Assembly (NCBI GenBank): GCA_017483605.1
Contig: JAFUWG010000039.1
Coordinates: 1-57,704 of the forward strand
From: Bacteroidaceae bacterium
GTDB lineage: Bacteria > Bacteroidota > Bacteroidia > Bacteroidales > Bacteroidaceae
Length of the DNA stretch: 57,704 nt
Reading direction: 5' to 3'
Shown here: piece after piece, positions 41,553 through 50,325 of the stretch
How the letters are laid out: every line of letters begins with the position of its first letter
Numbering within the stretch: the first letter of the stretch is position 1
Translations under genes and position numbers: made by a program
Notes under the pieces: generated by a model
Databases searched by the model: none
Seen by the model: only the letters and a program-made list of their open reading frames with translations
Told to the model about the DNA's origin: nothing

Positions 41553-43229
41553 ATGAAAAAGAACATTTATTGGCTGTGTTCAGCATTGGTGGCTGTGCTG
41601 CTCGTCGGATGTGGCAAGTCGAAAAATCTGGTTTCCAATAACTTTGCGGTGTCTCCCACGCCGCTGGAATACATCGCGGGCGAAGTGCCTGCCACCATCA
41701 GCATCAATGTGCCGGCAAAGGTGATGAACAAGAAGGCAATCATCACGTGTTCACCTGTGCTGAAGTGGGATGAAGGAGTGTCGGCAGGTGATGGGTTCAC
41801 CTTGCAGGGCGAGAAGGTGGAGGCAAACAACACCATCATCTCGTACAAGAACGGCGGTCATGCCACGATGCGATTCTGTGTGCCATTTCAGGATGGAATG
41901 GAGAAGAGCGAATTGTTCATGCAGTTCGATGCTCGGAAGGGCAAGAAGTCGTTTACGATGCCTTCGGTGAAGATTGGCTACGGCACGCAATGTACGGCTG
42001 CCCTCATCACGAAGACAGCCAAGACGGCAAACTTCGGCGTTGCTCCCGACAACTTCCAGCGTGTCATCAGCCAGAAGCAAGAGGCTGCCATCAAGTTCTT
42101 GATTGGTCAGGCAAACCTGCGTGGCAGCGAACTGAACAGCAAGAATGTGCAGGACTTTATCGCGACGCTCAAGAACATCAAGAGCGACGAGGAAAGTCTG
42201 GTGCTCAACAATATCGAAGTAAGTGCTTACGCCTCTCCCGATGGTGCCTATGCCATCAACGAGCGGTTGGCAGAACGCCGTGGCGAAGTGTCGGAAGGTT
42301 ATGTGAACCAGCAACTGAAGCAGAACCAACTCTCAACCAATGTGGACTCGAAATATACGGCAGAGGACTGGGAAGGTTTTCAGGAACTGGTGGCTCAATC
42401 GAACTTGCAGGACAAGGACATCATCCTTCGTGTGCTCTCCATGTATCAAGACCCCGAGCAGCGTGAACGGGAAATCCGCAACGTGGCTGTGGTGTATAAG
42501 GAACTTGCCGAGGCGGTGCTGCCTGAGTTGCGTCGTGCCCGCATGGTCATCAACTATGACGTGATTGGTCGCAGCGACGAGACCATCATGGGGTTGTTGG
42601 ACACGGATGCCTCGAAACTGAGCGTGGAAGAAATCATCTATGCAGCCAATACGCTGGCGACGATGGATGCCCACAAAGCGGACATCTTGAAGAAGGCCGC
42701 CACGCTCTATCCTAACGACTATCGTGCCCTGAACAATCTCGGCGAAATCGCTCTCCGCAGCGGGAATTTCGACGATGCTCAGTCATACTTCCGTCAGGCA
42801 CTGAGCCTCAGCCCCAATGCCCCAGAGCCCAATGTGAACCTGGGCATGATTGCCATTCAGAACAGTCAGTTCCAAGATGCGGAGATGTACATTGCCAAGG
42901 GAGTCGGTGCCAGCAACTTCGACGAGGCATTGGGTCATCTCTATGTGGCTCAAGGAAAGTACAATCAGGCATCGGCTAAGTTTGCGAAGTCTGCCAACAA
43001 CAGTGCCGCCCTGTCCAACATCTTGTCACAGGACTACTCTGACGCACTCCAGACACTGAACAAAATCAAGAATCCTGATGCCACGACCTACTATCTGCGT
43101 GCCATCTTGGCGGCTCGCATGGAGGATAAGTCGGAAGTGAAGGACAATCTTGCCAAGGCAATCGCCCTTGACCCTTCTTTGGCAAAGAAGGCTGCCAACG
43201 ATGCCGAGTTTTCTGATTACAACAAGTAA
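41553..43229 (+). CDS. TPR lipoprotein with OmpA-like segment
   Basis: 558 residues, lipoprotein signal (LVAVLLVGCGK, Cys at 20). A beta-rich N-terminal part (about 30-150) is followed by a segment like the OmpA peptidoglycan-binding region (VSAYASPDGAYAINERLAERR, about 225-245), then tetratricopeptide repeats (about 385-520: YRALNNLGEIALRSGNFDDA, FRQALSLSPNAPEPNVNLG). Conserved in Bacteroidales; probably an outer-membrane scaffold contacting the cell wall. Exact role unknown. Confidence 0.85.
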   Translation: MKKNIYWLCSALVAVLLVGCGKSKNLVSNNFAVSPTPLEYIAGEVPATISINVPAKVMNKKAIITCSPVLKWDEGVSAGDGFTLQGEKVEANNTIISYKNGGHATMRFCVPFQDGMEKSELFMQFDARKGKKSFTMPSVKIGYGTQCTAALITKTAKTANFGVAPDNFQRVISQKQEAAIKFLIGQANLRGSELNSKNVQDFIATLKNIKSDEESLVLNNIEVSAYASPDGAYAINERLAERRGEVSEGYVNQQLKQNQLSTNVDSKYTAEDWEGFQELVAQSNLQDKDIILRVLSMYQDPEQREREIRNVAVVYKELAEAVLPELRRARMVINYDVIGRSDETIMGLLDTDASKLSVEEIIYAANTLATMDAHKADILKKAATLYPNDYRALNNLGEIALRSGNFDDAQSYFRQALSLSPNAPEPNVNLGMIAIQNSQFQDAEMYIAKGVGASNFDEALGHLYVAQGKYNQASAKFAKSANNSAALSNILSQDYSDALQTLNKIKNPDATTYYLRAILAARMEDKSEVKDNLAKAIALDPSLAKKAANDAEFSDYNK

Positions 43230-43240
43230 CCCTTACTCCC

Positions 43241-43277
43241 CCAAAAACTCAAAAACTCACGAACTCAAAAACTTACA
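43241..43277. repeat. Octamer repeat (AACTCAAA units)
   Basis: About four units between the TPR lipoprotein and the DUF4369 gene; in one frame they would read KNSKTHELKNL, echoing the GH5 linker. Confidence 0.65.
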
Positions 43278-43281
43278 CCCC

Positions 43282-44328
43282 GTGAAACGTCCTCTACACA
43301 TATTATATATATTAGGGCTGATACTCTCGGTGGCATCCTGTGGTCCCGAAGGTAATTCTTTCCGCATCAAAGGTAGTTTCCGCGATATGGAAGGGGGAGA
43401 ACTCTACATCTACAATCTCTCGGACGATTACCCGCGACTCGACACCTTGAAGATACAAGAGGGCAAGTTCCTCTATCGAGGGTTGGCAGACGAGGTGGTT
43501 CCTTTCATCTTGGTCTTCCCGAACGGCATGGAGCAGGTGATTTTTGCAGGACCAGGCGACGATTTGCGGTATGAGGCGACGGCAAACGACCTGAGAAACT
43601 ATGTGGTGAATGGCAGCGAAGAAAACAAGTTGATGAACCAGTTTCGTCAGGAAACCTACACTTTCCGTCCTTCGAGAGTGGCTGAAACGGCTCGTACCTA
43701 CATCAAGATGCACCCCGATTCGCCGGTTGCCATCTACCTCTTCGACCGTTATTATGTGCAGGACGAGGAAGTTAGCGACAAGGAACTGGCTGACCTGCTG
43801 ACTCCGCTGAAGAAAGCCTTTCCTCACAGTCATTATCTGTTGGATATTGACACCAAGATGAAAGCCCTGCAACGCATTCAGGTAGGCAAGAAACTGCCTG
43901 ATGTCACCCTTACTCAGAAAGACAAGAAAACCCAAAAGTTGTGGGCAAGCGAACGGGATTACAACCTGATTACCTTTTGGGCAACGTGGATGCCCAATGG
44001 TTTCGACTATCTGTGGAAGTTGCGGAAAAGCAACGATGCCTACAAGGATGCTGGGCGGTTGCGGATGGTGGCAATCTCCTTCGACATCGAACGTTATCGC
44101 TGGGAAGATGCCATCCGTCCCGACTCTACCAACCACATCGAACATTATTGCGACGGATTGAGTTTCGAGTCTAAAATGGCAAAGACCCTCGGGGTTGACA
44201 ACCTGCCCAGTTACATACTCACCGACAAGGAACACAAAATCTTGGAAAAAGGGACAGACCTTGAAGAGTTGGCTGGAACGCTCAAGAAATACCTGGATAA
44301 GTCCTCAAAATCTGAAAAAGAGAAATAG
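43282..44328 (+). CDS. DUF4369 / thioredoxin-like lipoprotein without the CXXC pair
   Basis: 348 residues from GTG 43282 (VKRPLHILYILGLILSVASCG, lipoprotein signal); no better start exists after the repeat. N-terminal DUF4369 (about 25-120: FRIKGSFRDMEGGELYIYNL), C-terminal thioredoxin fold (about 205-345). Where redox members have WATWCPxC, this has FWATWMPNGFDYLW, so both active-site cysteines are gone. It is therefore probably a binding or scaffold version rather than a disulfide reductase. Stop codon touches the yifB start. Confidence 0.85.
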   Translation: MKRPLHILYILGLILSVASCGPEGNSFRIKGSFRDMEGGELYIYNLSDDYPRLDTLKIQEGKFLYRGLADEVVPFILVFPNGMEQVIFAGPGDDLRYEATANDLRNYVVNGSEENKLMNQFRQETYTFRPSRVAETARTYIKMHPDSPVAIYLFDRYYVQDEEVSDKELADLLTPLKKAFPHSHYLLDIDTKMKALQRIQVGKKLPDVTLTQKDKKTQKLWASERDYNLITFWATWMPNGFDYLWKLRKSNDAYKDAGRLRMVAISFDIERYRWEDAIRPDSTNHIEHYCDGLSFESKMAKTLGVDNLPSYILTDKEHKILEKGTDLEELAGTLKKYLDKSSKSEKEK

Positions 44329-45879
44329 ATGCTTTCAAAAGTTCATAGTGCCACATTGCAAGGCCTCAATGCGATAGCCATCACGGTTGAGGTTGATAAC
44401 TACGATGCGGGGCAAGTGCCTCGATTTAACGTCGTGGGTTTGCCCGATAGTGCTGTGAAGGAAAGCCAAGACCGTGTGCAGTCGGCACTTCGGGTCAATG
44501 GCTACAAGGCTCCTTTCAAGTCCATCATTGTCAATCTGGCTCCTGCAGATGTGCGGAAAGAGGGAACGGGATTTGACTTGCCGATGGCGATAGGCGTCTT
44601 GCTGTCCTACGAGTTCCTGCAAGTGGATCATATCGAGCGATATATGTTTGTGGGCGAATTGGGACTTGACGGGAGCGTGCTGCCCGTGAAAGGCATCCTG
44701 CCCATCTCCATCAAGGCACGCGAAATGGGCTACGAAGGACTTTTCGTGCCAGCCGAAAATGCCCGAGAAGCAGCCGTCGTGAACAAACTCAAAGTGTATG
44801 GTATCACGCATCTGAATGATGTGATTGACTTTTTCAATGGCAATCGGCAAATCGAGCCCACCGTGGTGAACACCTGCGAAGAGTTCTATTCGCAGATGTT
44901 CACGTTTGATTTCGACTTCGACGAGGTGAAGGGTCAGGAGAACGTGAAACGTGCCTTCGAGGTGGCAGCGGCAGGCGGTCACAACATTATTCTGGTCGGT
45001 TCTCCTGGGTGTGGCAAGTCGATGATGGCAAAACGTCTGCCTTCCATCTTGCCGCCACTCTCTCTCAGCGAGAGCCTTGAGACCACACAGATACATTCCA
45101 TTGCCGGAAAACTGAAGAAAGACGCTTCCCTCATCAGCCAACGCCCTTTCCGTGCACCTCACCACACGGTATCCGACGTTGCCCTTGTGGGTGGTGGCAA
45201 CACCTTCATGCCCGGGGAAATCTGTCTCGCCCACAATGGAGTCCTCTTTCTCGACGAACTGCCGGAGTTCAATCGCTCCGTTCTTGAGACCCTTCGTCAA
45301 CCTCTCGAGGACCGTGTCATCACCATCTCGCGTGCTCGCTACAACTTCACCCTTCCATGCTCCTTCATGCTGGTTGCGTCCATGAATCCCTGTCCTTGTG
45401 GCTACCATCACCATCCCACTCGCAAGTGCGTCTGTACCCCTGCCCAGATTCAGCGATACATGAACAAAATCAGTGGTCCCCTGATGGACCGTATCGACAT
45501 TCAGGTAGAAGTGGAGAGCGTGCCTTTTGAAGACATCTCCAAGGCCCCCAAGGGTGAGCCGTCCTCTGCCATCTGTGGGCGAGTGCTCAAGGCTCGGCAG
45601 ATTCAGATGGAGCGCTACAAAGGCATCCAGGGTATCTATTGCAACGCCCAGATGACCACCTCCCTCCTCCAGAAGTTTGTTCAACTTGATGACCAAGCCC
45701 TTAACCTGCTTCGTACAGCCATGCGGAAGTTCAACCTCTCCGCCCGAGCCTACGACCGCATCCTCAAGGTTGCCCGCACCATCGCCGACCTCGAAAGCAG
45801 TGAGAATGTCCAATCCCACCACATCGCCGAAGCCATCGGCTACCGTAACCTCGACCGCGGCGACTGGGCAGAGAGATAG
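44329..45879 (+). CDS. comM: YifB/ComM-type Mg-chelatase-like AAA+ ATPase
   Basis: 516 residues, full length. N-terminal Lon-protease-like domain (about 1-170), AAA+ core with Walker A GSPGCGKSMMAKRLP (about 223-237) and Walker B VLFLDELPEF, a cysteine cluster CPCGYHHHPTRKCVC (about 355-370), and the C-terminal Mg-chelatase domain. In other bacteria ComM is a hexameric helicase that extends branch migration during natural transformation. The AT-rich islet begins right after its stop codon, and a broken copy of its last 140 codons reappears at 50326-50773. Confidence 0.95.
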   Translation: MLSKVHSATLQGLNAIAITVEVDNYDAGQVPRFNVVGLPDSAVKESQDRVQSALRVNGYKAPFKSIIVNLAPADVRKEGTGFDLPMAIGVLLSYEFLQVDHIERYMFVGELGLDGSVLPVKGILPISIKAREMGYEGLFVPAENAREAAVVNKLKVYGITHLNDVIDFFNGNRQIEPTVVNTCEEFYSQMFTFDFDFDEVKGQENVKRAFEVAAAGGHNIILVGSPGCGKSMMAKRLPSILPPLSLSESLETTQIHSIAGKLKKDASLISQRPFRAPHHTVSDVALVGGGNTFMPGEICLAHNGVLFLDELPEFNRSVLETLRQPLEDRVITISRARYNFTLPCSFMLVASMNPCPCGYHHHPTRKCVCTPAQIQRYMNKISGPLMDRIDIQVEVESVPFEDISKAPKGEPSSAICGRVLKARQIQMERYKGIQGIYCNAQMTTSLLQKFVQLDDQALNLLRTAMRKFNLSARAYDRILKVARTIADLESSENVQSHHIAEAIGYRNLDRGDWAER

Positions 45880-45899
45880 TAATAAGACATAATTTTTAT

Positions 45900-46964
45900 A
45901 TGCAAAGAATAATTAGTATAATAATAACCATACTGTTAGCTACAAGCGAGATAACGGCAATGAGTATTGACACCATATATTATGAGTGCCGAGAGGAACT
46001 CACGTTTGACACAATTCCATATATGGTAAAAGACCAGATGTTTCTTGATGGACTTAATGAACTACAGATGATGCTTAATGACGAGAAACCTTACTCTCTA
46101 AAGAGAGCAGAGTTTGTCGTTGAGTGGGCATATTCTGGTGGTAAGATGGATTACTCAAAATTCTGTCATGATATAGACAGTGTATCTTATATTCTGAAAC
46201 GGTTTATAGAGGTGAATGGTATTCAACAATACAAAACTGCGCCAAACTTTGCTTTATTTGAATATTTCACAAAGCCAAGTCCAATGAATGGCAACAAAGC
46301 CTTTAACTACGACTTTGAAGATTTTACTGGTAAGAAAGACTACAGAAAATTGTTCATCACCAAGGTTATAGAAACTCATACAGGACAATGCATATCACTT
46401 CCTTTATATTATAAGATTCTTTGCGATGAACTTGGAGGACAAGCCTCTCTTGCTTTTGCACCCAAACATGTGTATGTAAAACATATAGGTGAGGATGGCA
46501 AATGGGTCAACATAGAGCTTACAAATGGGCATTTTGTTCGTGATGAGTGGATGATACAAACACATGGAATCTCAACAGAGGCAATACGTAATGGAGTGTT
46601 CTTAACGGCTCTATCTGACAAGGAGAACATTGCCTTTATGATAACGCAATTAGGCAAAGCCTATCAGCAAAAATACAACTCATGGGATTATTTCCCTTTG
46701 CGGTGTGCTGAAGAGGTGCTTAAAGTATTACCTAATTTCTGTGATGCGTTTGTTTTGAAATCCTGCGTGCATCAGCAGTTAGGTTTTAATTACCTGAACA
46801 GATACGGACAAGTACGTACACACTATTCGGATTACAATTACTCTGAATTCCAACGTATGATGAACAGACTAGATAGCCTTGGTTATTCCCAGCAAACAGA
46901 TGAGGAATATAAGCAGAGTGTGAAGAAAGCATTGAAGGATATTGAAAACGAAACCAAAGAATAA
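45900..46964 (+). CDS. Exported transglutaminase-like protein of the islet
   Basis: 354 residues with a signal peptide (IISIIITILLATSEITA). A Cys-His-acid arrangement fits the transglutaminase/papain-like fold: C164 (HTGQCISLPLYYK), H190 (APKHVYVK) and E206 (WVNIELTNG). The C-terminal third is helical and may hold TPR-like repeats. As a hydrolase or cross-linker it could process or act with the RHS-tip proteins 5 bases downstream. The family is my reading of the motif spacing, not an established match. Confidence 0.6.
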   Translation: MQRIISIIITILLATSEITAMSIDTIYYECREELTFDTIPYMVKDQMFLDGLNELQMMLNDEKPYSLKRAEFVVEWAYSGGKMDYSKFCHDIDSVSYILKRFIEVNGIQQYKTAPNFALFEYFTKPSPMNGNKAFNYDFEDFTGKKDYRKLFITKVIETHTGQCISLPLYYKILCDELGGQASLAFAPKHVYVKHIGEDGKWVNIELTNGHFVRDEWMIQTHGISTEAIRNGVFLTALSDKENIAFMITQLGKAYQQKYNSWDYFPLRCAEEVLKVLPNFCDAFVLKSCVHQQLGFNYLNRYGQVRTHYSDYNYSEFQRMMNRLDSLGYSQQTDEEYKQSVKKALKDIENETKE

Positions 46965-46969
46965 CGGAT

Positions 46970-48043
46970 ATGAGAAAGGTTAATCCATTAGAGTCACTAA
47001 AGATTATCACAAAGATAATCCTTCTTATGAGCATATGCACAAAAGTATCTGCCCAAAGCCCATACGCTATGTTTGGCGATAACTCTAAAATGCTTGAGGC
47101 AAAGAGGGAGTCTGTTCCAAGCATATATCGTGTAGGAGTACAATCAACTAATGGCGTAAGCCTTTATGCGGACTTTGACATGAAAAAAGGTCTAGCAACA
47201 TTGTATGATGCAGAAGGTAATGTACTCCGACAAGACAGCATCAGTGAAAATATGAAGGCGATGTTTACAACCGTTGATCCTCACGCAGAGAGTTATTATC
47301 ATTTGAGTCCATATAGCTATTGTGGTGGAAATCCTGTTAATGCAATTGATCCTAATGGAATGGACATATATATGCTTTTCTATACAACAGGGAATGGACG
47401 TGGTGATGAAATGTTCAAATCTGCAGCAGAAACAAGGAAATATGATATAGAGCACAGTGATTTGTTTGATGCCGCAAATGATATAGTTTTGATGTGTGGT
47501 ATTCAAGACATTGGCACTATAGGTTCATTAGTTAGCAGTGCTGTTGAGGCGTATGGTGATACTTTTGGTAAAACTGCAGAATTTAGCATTTGGTCACATG
47601 CAGGTAAAGATGGTCCTACTGGAACTATAGCAACAAGCCATAATGCTCTTGATGGTAAACAAATGACATTAGAAGGTTGGGGCAATATTGATTTCAATTG
47701 GGCTTCAGGTGCCAATGCTAATTTTTATGGATGCAAGACAGGTGTAGGCGACAATAGTAATCCTTCTTTTTCCACGAGAATATCATCATTAAATAATTAT
47801 AGGAATGTAAATGTACATGGTCAGACCTCGTCAGCTTACCCATCTATTTATACAAATATTAGACAAAATAACCAAGAAATGCTTAATGGGACATTTTCAT
47901 ATCCGACTTATATGGTTGGAGGATCATCTCTTGGGATTGTAGGGCGTTTTTTCCCTACTTGTACTCAAGCAAAACCTATGCGAACAAGTAGGAACGGAAG
48001 GGGAATTGTAGATAGATATTATCAACCAGGTGCGCATCGTTAG
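46970..48043 (+). CDS. Exported mini-RHS protein with caspase-like C-terminal candidate domain
   Basis: 357 residues. Signal peptide (IILLMSICTKVSAQS), then a short RHS-core tip (about 30-132) ending in the diagnostic YSYCGGNPVNAIDPNGMD. Full RHS proteins have a long shell before this tip; here it is missing. The unique C-terminal domain (about 133-357) has H210 in WSHAGKDGPTG and C255 in FYGCKTG, which resembles the His-Gly/Cys dyad spacing of clan CD (caspase/CHAT) peptidases. The arrangement suggests a polymorphic toxin, and the 96-residue protein 2 bases downstream would be its immunity partner (inference). Confidence 0.7.
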   Translation: MRKVNPLESLKIITKIILLMSICTKVSAQSPYAMFGDNSKMLEAKRESVPSIYRVGVQSTNGVSLYADFDMKKGLATLYDAEGNVLRQDSISENMKAMFTTVDPHAESYYHLSPYSYCGGNPVNAIDPNGMDIYMLFYTTGNGRGDEMFKSAAETRKYDIEHSDLFDAANDIVLMCGIQDIGTIGSLVSSAVEAYGDTFGKTAEFSIWSHAGKDGPTGTIATSHNALDGKQMTLEGWGNIDFNWASGANANFYGCKTGVGDNSNPSFSTRISSLNNYRNVNVHGQTSSAYPSIYTNIRQNNQEMLNGTFSYPTYMVGGSSLGIVGRFFPTCTQAKPMRTSRNGRGIVDRYYQPGAHR

Positions 48044-48045
48044 TT

Positions 48046-48336
48046 ATGAAAAAAAGAAAGACTGTTATTACTGCGGTATCTTTATTCTTTGTCGTCTCTA
48101 TATGTATGTTTACGGTAAGGAATAGCATTATAAAAGAACATGATTGGAAGGTAACTAGTGGAGCAAGTCTGAAGAATGATTTCATTTGTTTTTCTGAAGA
48201 CTCTGTAAATAGTTACAGTTGTCCATTGATTAGAGAAAATGGAGAAATAATAGCCATCGCTTTAATCCAATTTGAAGGAAGGTTGCTTGTCTTTTCAACA
48301 AAAGAAATGGCCTTTTCATTCTTAATGTACATTTAA
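48046..48336 (+). CDS. Small membrane-anchored protein, possible immunity factor
   Basis: 96 residues: a signal-anchor helix (TVITAVSLFFVVSICMFTV), then about 70 residues facing the periplasm with no family I recognise. It starts 2 bases after the first mini-RHS gene, the usual place of an immunity gene, and a protein held at the periplasmic face would suit an exported toxin. Function is inferred from position only. Confidence 0.6.
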   Translation: MKKRKTVITAVSLFFVVSICMFTVRNSIIKEHDWKVTSGASLKNDFICFSEDSVNSYSCPLIRENGEIIAIALIQFEGRLLVFSTKEMAFSFLMYI

Positions 48337-48358
48337 TTTAAGAATAAAACAATTCGAT

Positions 48359-49405
48359 ATGAAAATTCAACTTCGAATTAAACCACAAAAGATTATCACA
48401 ATGATAATCCTTCTCATGAGCACATGCATAAAAGTATCTGCCCAAAGCCCATACGCTATGTTTGGAGATAAATCTAAAATGCTCGAGGCAAAGAGCGATC
48501 CTGTTCCAAGCATATATCGTGTAGGAGTACAATCAACTAATGGCGTAAACCTTTATGCGGACTTTGACATGAATAAAGGCCTGGCAACATTGTATGATGC
48601 AGAAGGTAACATTCTCCGACAAGACAGCATCAATGAAAACACGAAGGCGATGTTTACCACCATTGACCCTCATGCAGAGAGTTACTACAATTTGAGTCCA
48701 TATAGCTATTGTGGAGGAAATCCTATTAACAGGATTGACCCAACGGGAATGGATTGGTATCAAAATAACCAGACATCATATTATACTTGGTATGATGGAG
48801 ATGGAGCGAGAGAAGGATTTACTTATATTGGGGGAGTCGGAAGTCTTCTTGGCGAGTTTGAATCCAAAATCAATAATATACTAATTGACGTGTATAAAAA
48901 CAATAACGGGCTATATTCTGAAGGTCGCACTGTTGATATTACAAATCCAAACAAGGGAGCTATTTTTCCATCTCAATTATCACAGATGGATGATTTTCTT
49001 GATGAATTTGTTTTCGGTTATGGTCCAGAGATCTCCATATTAACAAGCAATCATCCATATACAAAGGCTTTACAATCAGACGCTCGTGTTATAGAGAGCC
49101 AACAGGACCTACGAGCAGGTAATACTACGATACCAGGGCTAATAACAAAGGTAAATAGATCATGGGGACCTTTAGATGCTTTGTCAACCACATCGATAGC
49201 CAAACAATTTGTTGGGTCTTATACATTTGATTCATACACATCAAACGACAAAAAACATCTTTTGAATATCATTTATGACACTAAGAATTTTAGGTCTCTT
49301 TTTTATCACATTCCTGGGACTGGATACTTAAATCATTCAAGGAGAAGTATTGTAAAACCACTTGCAAATACATACCAATTTTACATATGGAAATCAAAAA
49401 AATAG
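48359..49405 (+). CDS. Exported mini-RHS protein with unrelated C-terminal domain
   Basis: 348 residues. Residues to about 130 repeat those of the gene at 46970 (89 of 103 mature residues identical by my hand count, ending YSYCGGNPINRIDPTGMD), then the sequences part completely. The C-terminal domain (about 131-348) holds TIPGLITKVNRSWGPLDAL, QFVGSYTFDSYTSNDKKHLL and FYHIPGTGYLNHSRRS. I recognise no family. The same front with a different tail is the hallmark of C-terminal toxin exchange. It overlaps the following small gene by 19 bases. Confidence 0.7.
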   Translation: MKIQLRIKPQKIITMIILLMSTCIKVSAQSPYAMFGDKSKMLEAKSDPVPSIYRVGVQSTNGVNLYADFDMNKGLATLYDAEGNILRQDSINENTKAMFTTIDPHAESYYNLSPYSYCGGNPINRIDPTGMDWYQNNQTSYYTWYDGDGAREGFTYIGGVGSLLGEFESKINNILIDVYKNNNGLYSEGRTVDITNPNKGAIFPSQLSQMDDFLDEFVFGYGPEISILTSNHPYTKALQSDARVIESQQDLRAGNTTIPGLITKVNRSWGPLDALSTTSIAKQFVGSYTFDSYTSNDKKHLLNIIYDTKNFRSLFYHIPGTGYLNHSRRSIVKPLANTYQFYIWKSKK

Positions 49406-49815
49406 TAATATTGTTAATTGTAGTATTTATTCCTTTCTCACTATTTCTTTTTAGCGACATTTCTCAATACAAACAAATAGGTAATACTCACTTTTACTTA
49501 CTTCCGAACGAGATGGGAATAGAATCGTTTCTTTATCATGACGGAGGAAAAAAAGGCATTTTTTATCCCATTAATCATAAAGGAACAGTACACGACATCT
49601 ATTGGAATCAACAATACATTATTATTAAATGTAGTGAACAGAAAGAAGAAAACTGGTACTTAATGAGAAATATTAAAGACTATAATTATCCTAAATTTAT
49701 GATTCAGCATTTTTTGAACGAAAACGATTATAAAAGAGCTTTAGATTCGTTGGGGATATCTGAAAAAAATATGGGGCATACAGATGGAACTATTCCGTGG
49801 AGTTTACATCTATAA
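49387..49815 (+). CDS. Small anchored protein, immunity candidate 1
   Basis: 142 residues with an N-terminal anchor (IVILLIVVFIPFSLFLF), then a compact domain: RIG-type IGNTHFYLLPNEMG, DIYWNQQYIII, and a C-terminal end DSLGISEKNMGHTDGTIPW. It is paralogous to the next gene, sharing an IGNTnFYL start, an IYWNnnnnI strand and a LnISEnnMnnTD end. It overlaps the second mini-RHS gene by 19 bases, so it is the natural immunity candidate for it. DUF3997-like in general look, but not assigned. Confidence 0.6.
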   Translation: MEIKKIVILLIVVFIPFSLFLFSDISQYKQIGNTHFYLLPNEMGIESFLYHDGGKKGIFYPINHKGTVHDIYWNQQYIIIKCSEQKEENWYLMRNIKDYNYPKFMIQHFLNENDYKRALDSLGISEKNMGHTDGTIPWSLHL

Positions 49816-49829
49816 AAGAGTATAAGAAT

Positions 49830-50303
49830 ATGGAGATCACCAAGATGAAGTCATTATACAAATGTCTGATATTAGTATTTATTGGTTCTATATTGTTATT
49901 TTTGAATTATTATTTTTCATATAGTAGAAGGATTGGCAATACCCGCTTTTATCTTGTTGAAACAATGGTAGATTCAAAAAACGGCAAGCCATTAGCAGGT
50001 TTGTACTATAAACCTATTGCAACTTCTGGATTTTGTGGAGAAAGTACTCCAGGCTTCCCTATGATTATCTATTGGAATGATAGATTTGTTATATCTAAGA
50101 ATTTTGATGGTAACAATCCTGAGATTATTGAGTATGTAATTATAAATTTGGATAGTATTGAGCCAAATTATGGTAAGATGAACGATATTCACAGATTTCG
50201 AGATGAAGAAGAGTACTATACATATTTGAAACAATTAAAAATATCAGAAGCGGATATGAATCAAACAGATAATCATATTGTATGGTGGGAAAGATTATTC
50301 TAA
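49830..50303 (+). CDS. Small anchored protein, immunity candidate 2 (paralogue)
   Basis: 157 residues from ATG 49830; a start at 49845 (MKSLYK) is possible, and 49797 would overlap the previous gene. Membrane anchor (CLILVFIGSILLFLNYYFS), then IGNTRFYLVETM, IIYWNDRFVIS and LKISEADMNQTDNHI, matching the preceding gene's pattern with low overall identity. Two related immunity-type proteins in a row may mean cover against more than one toxin variant. Function inferred from position. Confidence 0.6.
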   Translation: MEITKMKSLYKCLILVFIGSILLFLNYYFSYSRRIGNTRFYLVETMVDSKNGKPLAGLYYKPIATSGFCGESTPGFPMIIYWNDRFVISKNFDGNNPEIIEYVIINLDSIEPNYGKMNDIHRFRDEEEYYTYLKQLKISEADMNQTDNHIVWWERLF

Positions 50304-50325
50304 AAACAAAATATGAGGAATGCAA

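Larger units (their letters stand above)
45880..50310 (+). mobile_element. AT-rich mini-RHS effector islet behind yifB
   Basis: Base composition drops sharply right after the yifB stop and recovers at the yifB remnant. Codon use, dominated by A/T-ending codons, differs from both sides. Six genes, all plus strand: a transglutaminase-like exported protein, two exported RHS-tip proteins and three small proteins with membrane anchors. No integrase, transposase or tRNA is visible, so the type label reflects a presumed acquired islet rather than an autonomous element. Entry by homologous recombination through yifB is the likeliest route. Confidence 0.65.

Noticed and set aside
45880-50310. Integrative element with integrase
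   Set aside because: No integrase, transposase, tRNA or short target duplication was seen; recombination through yifB explains the borders better.
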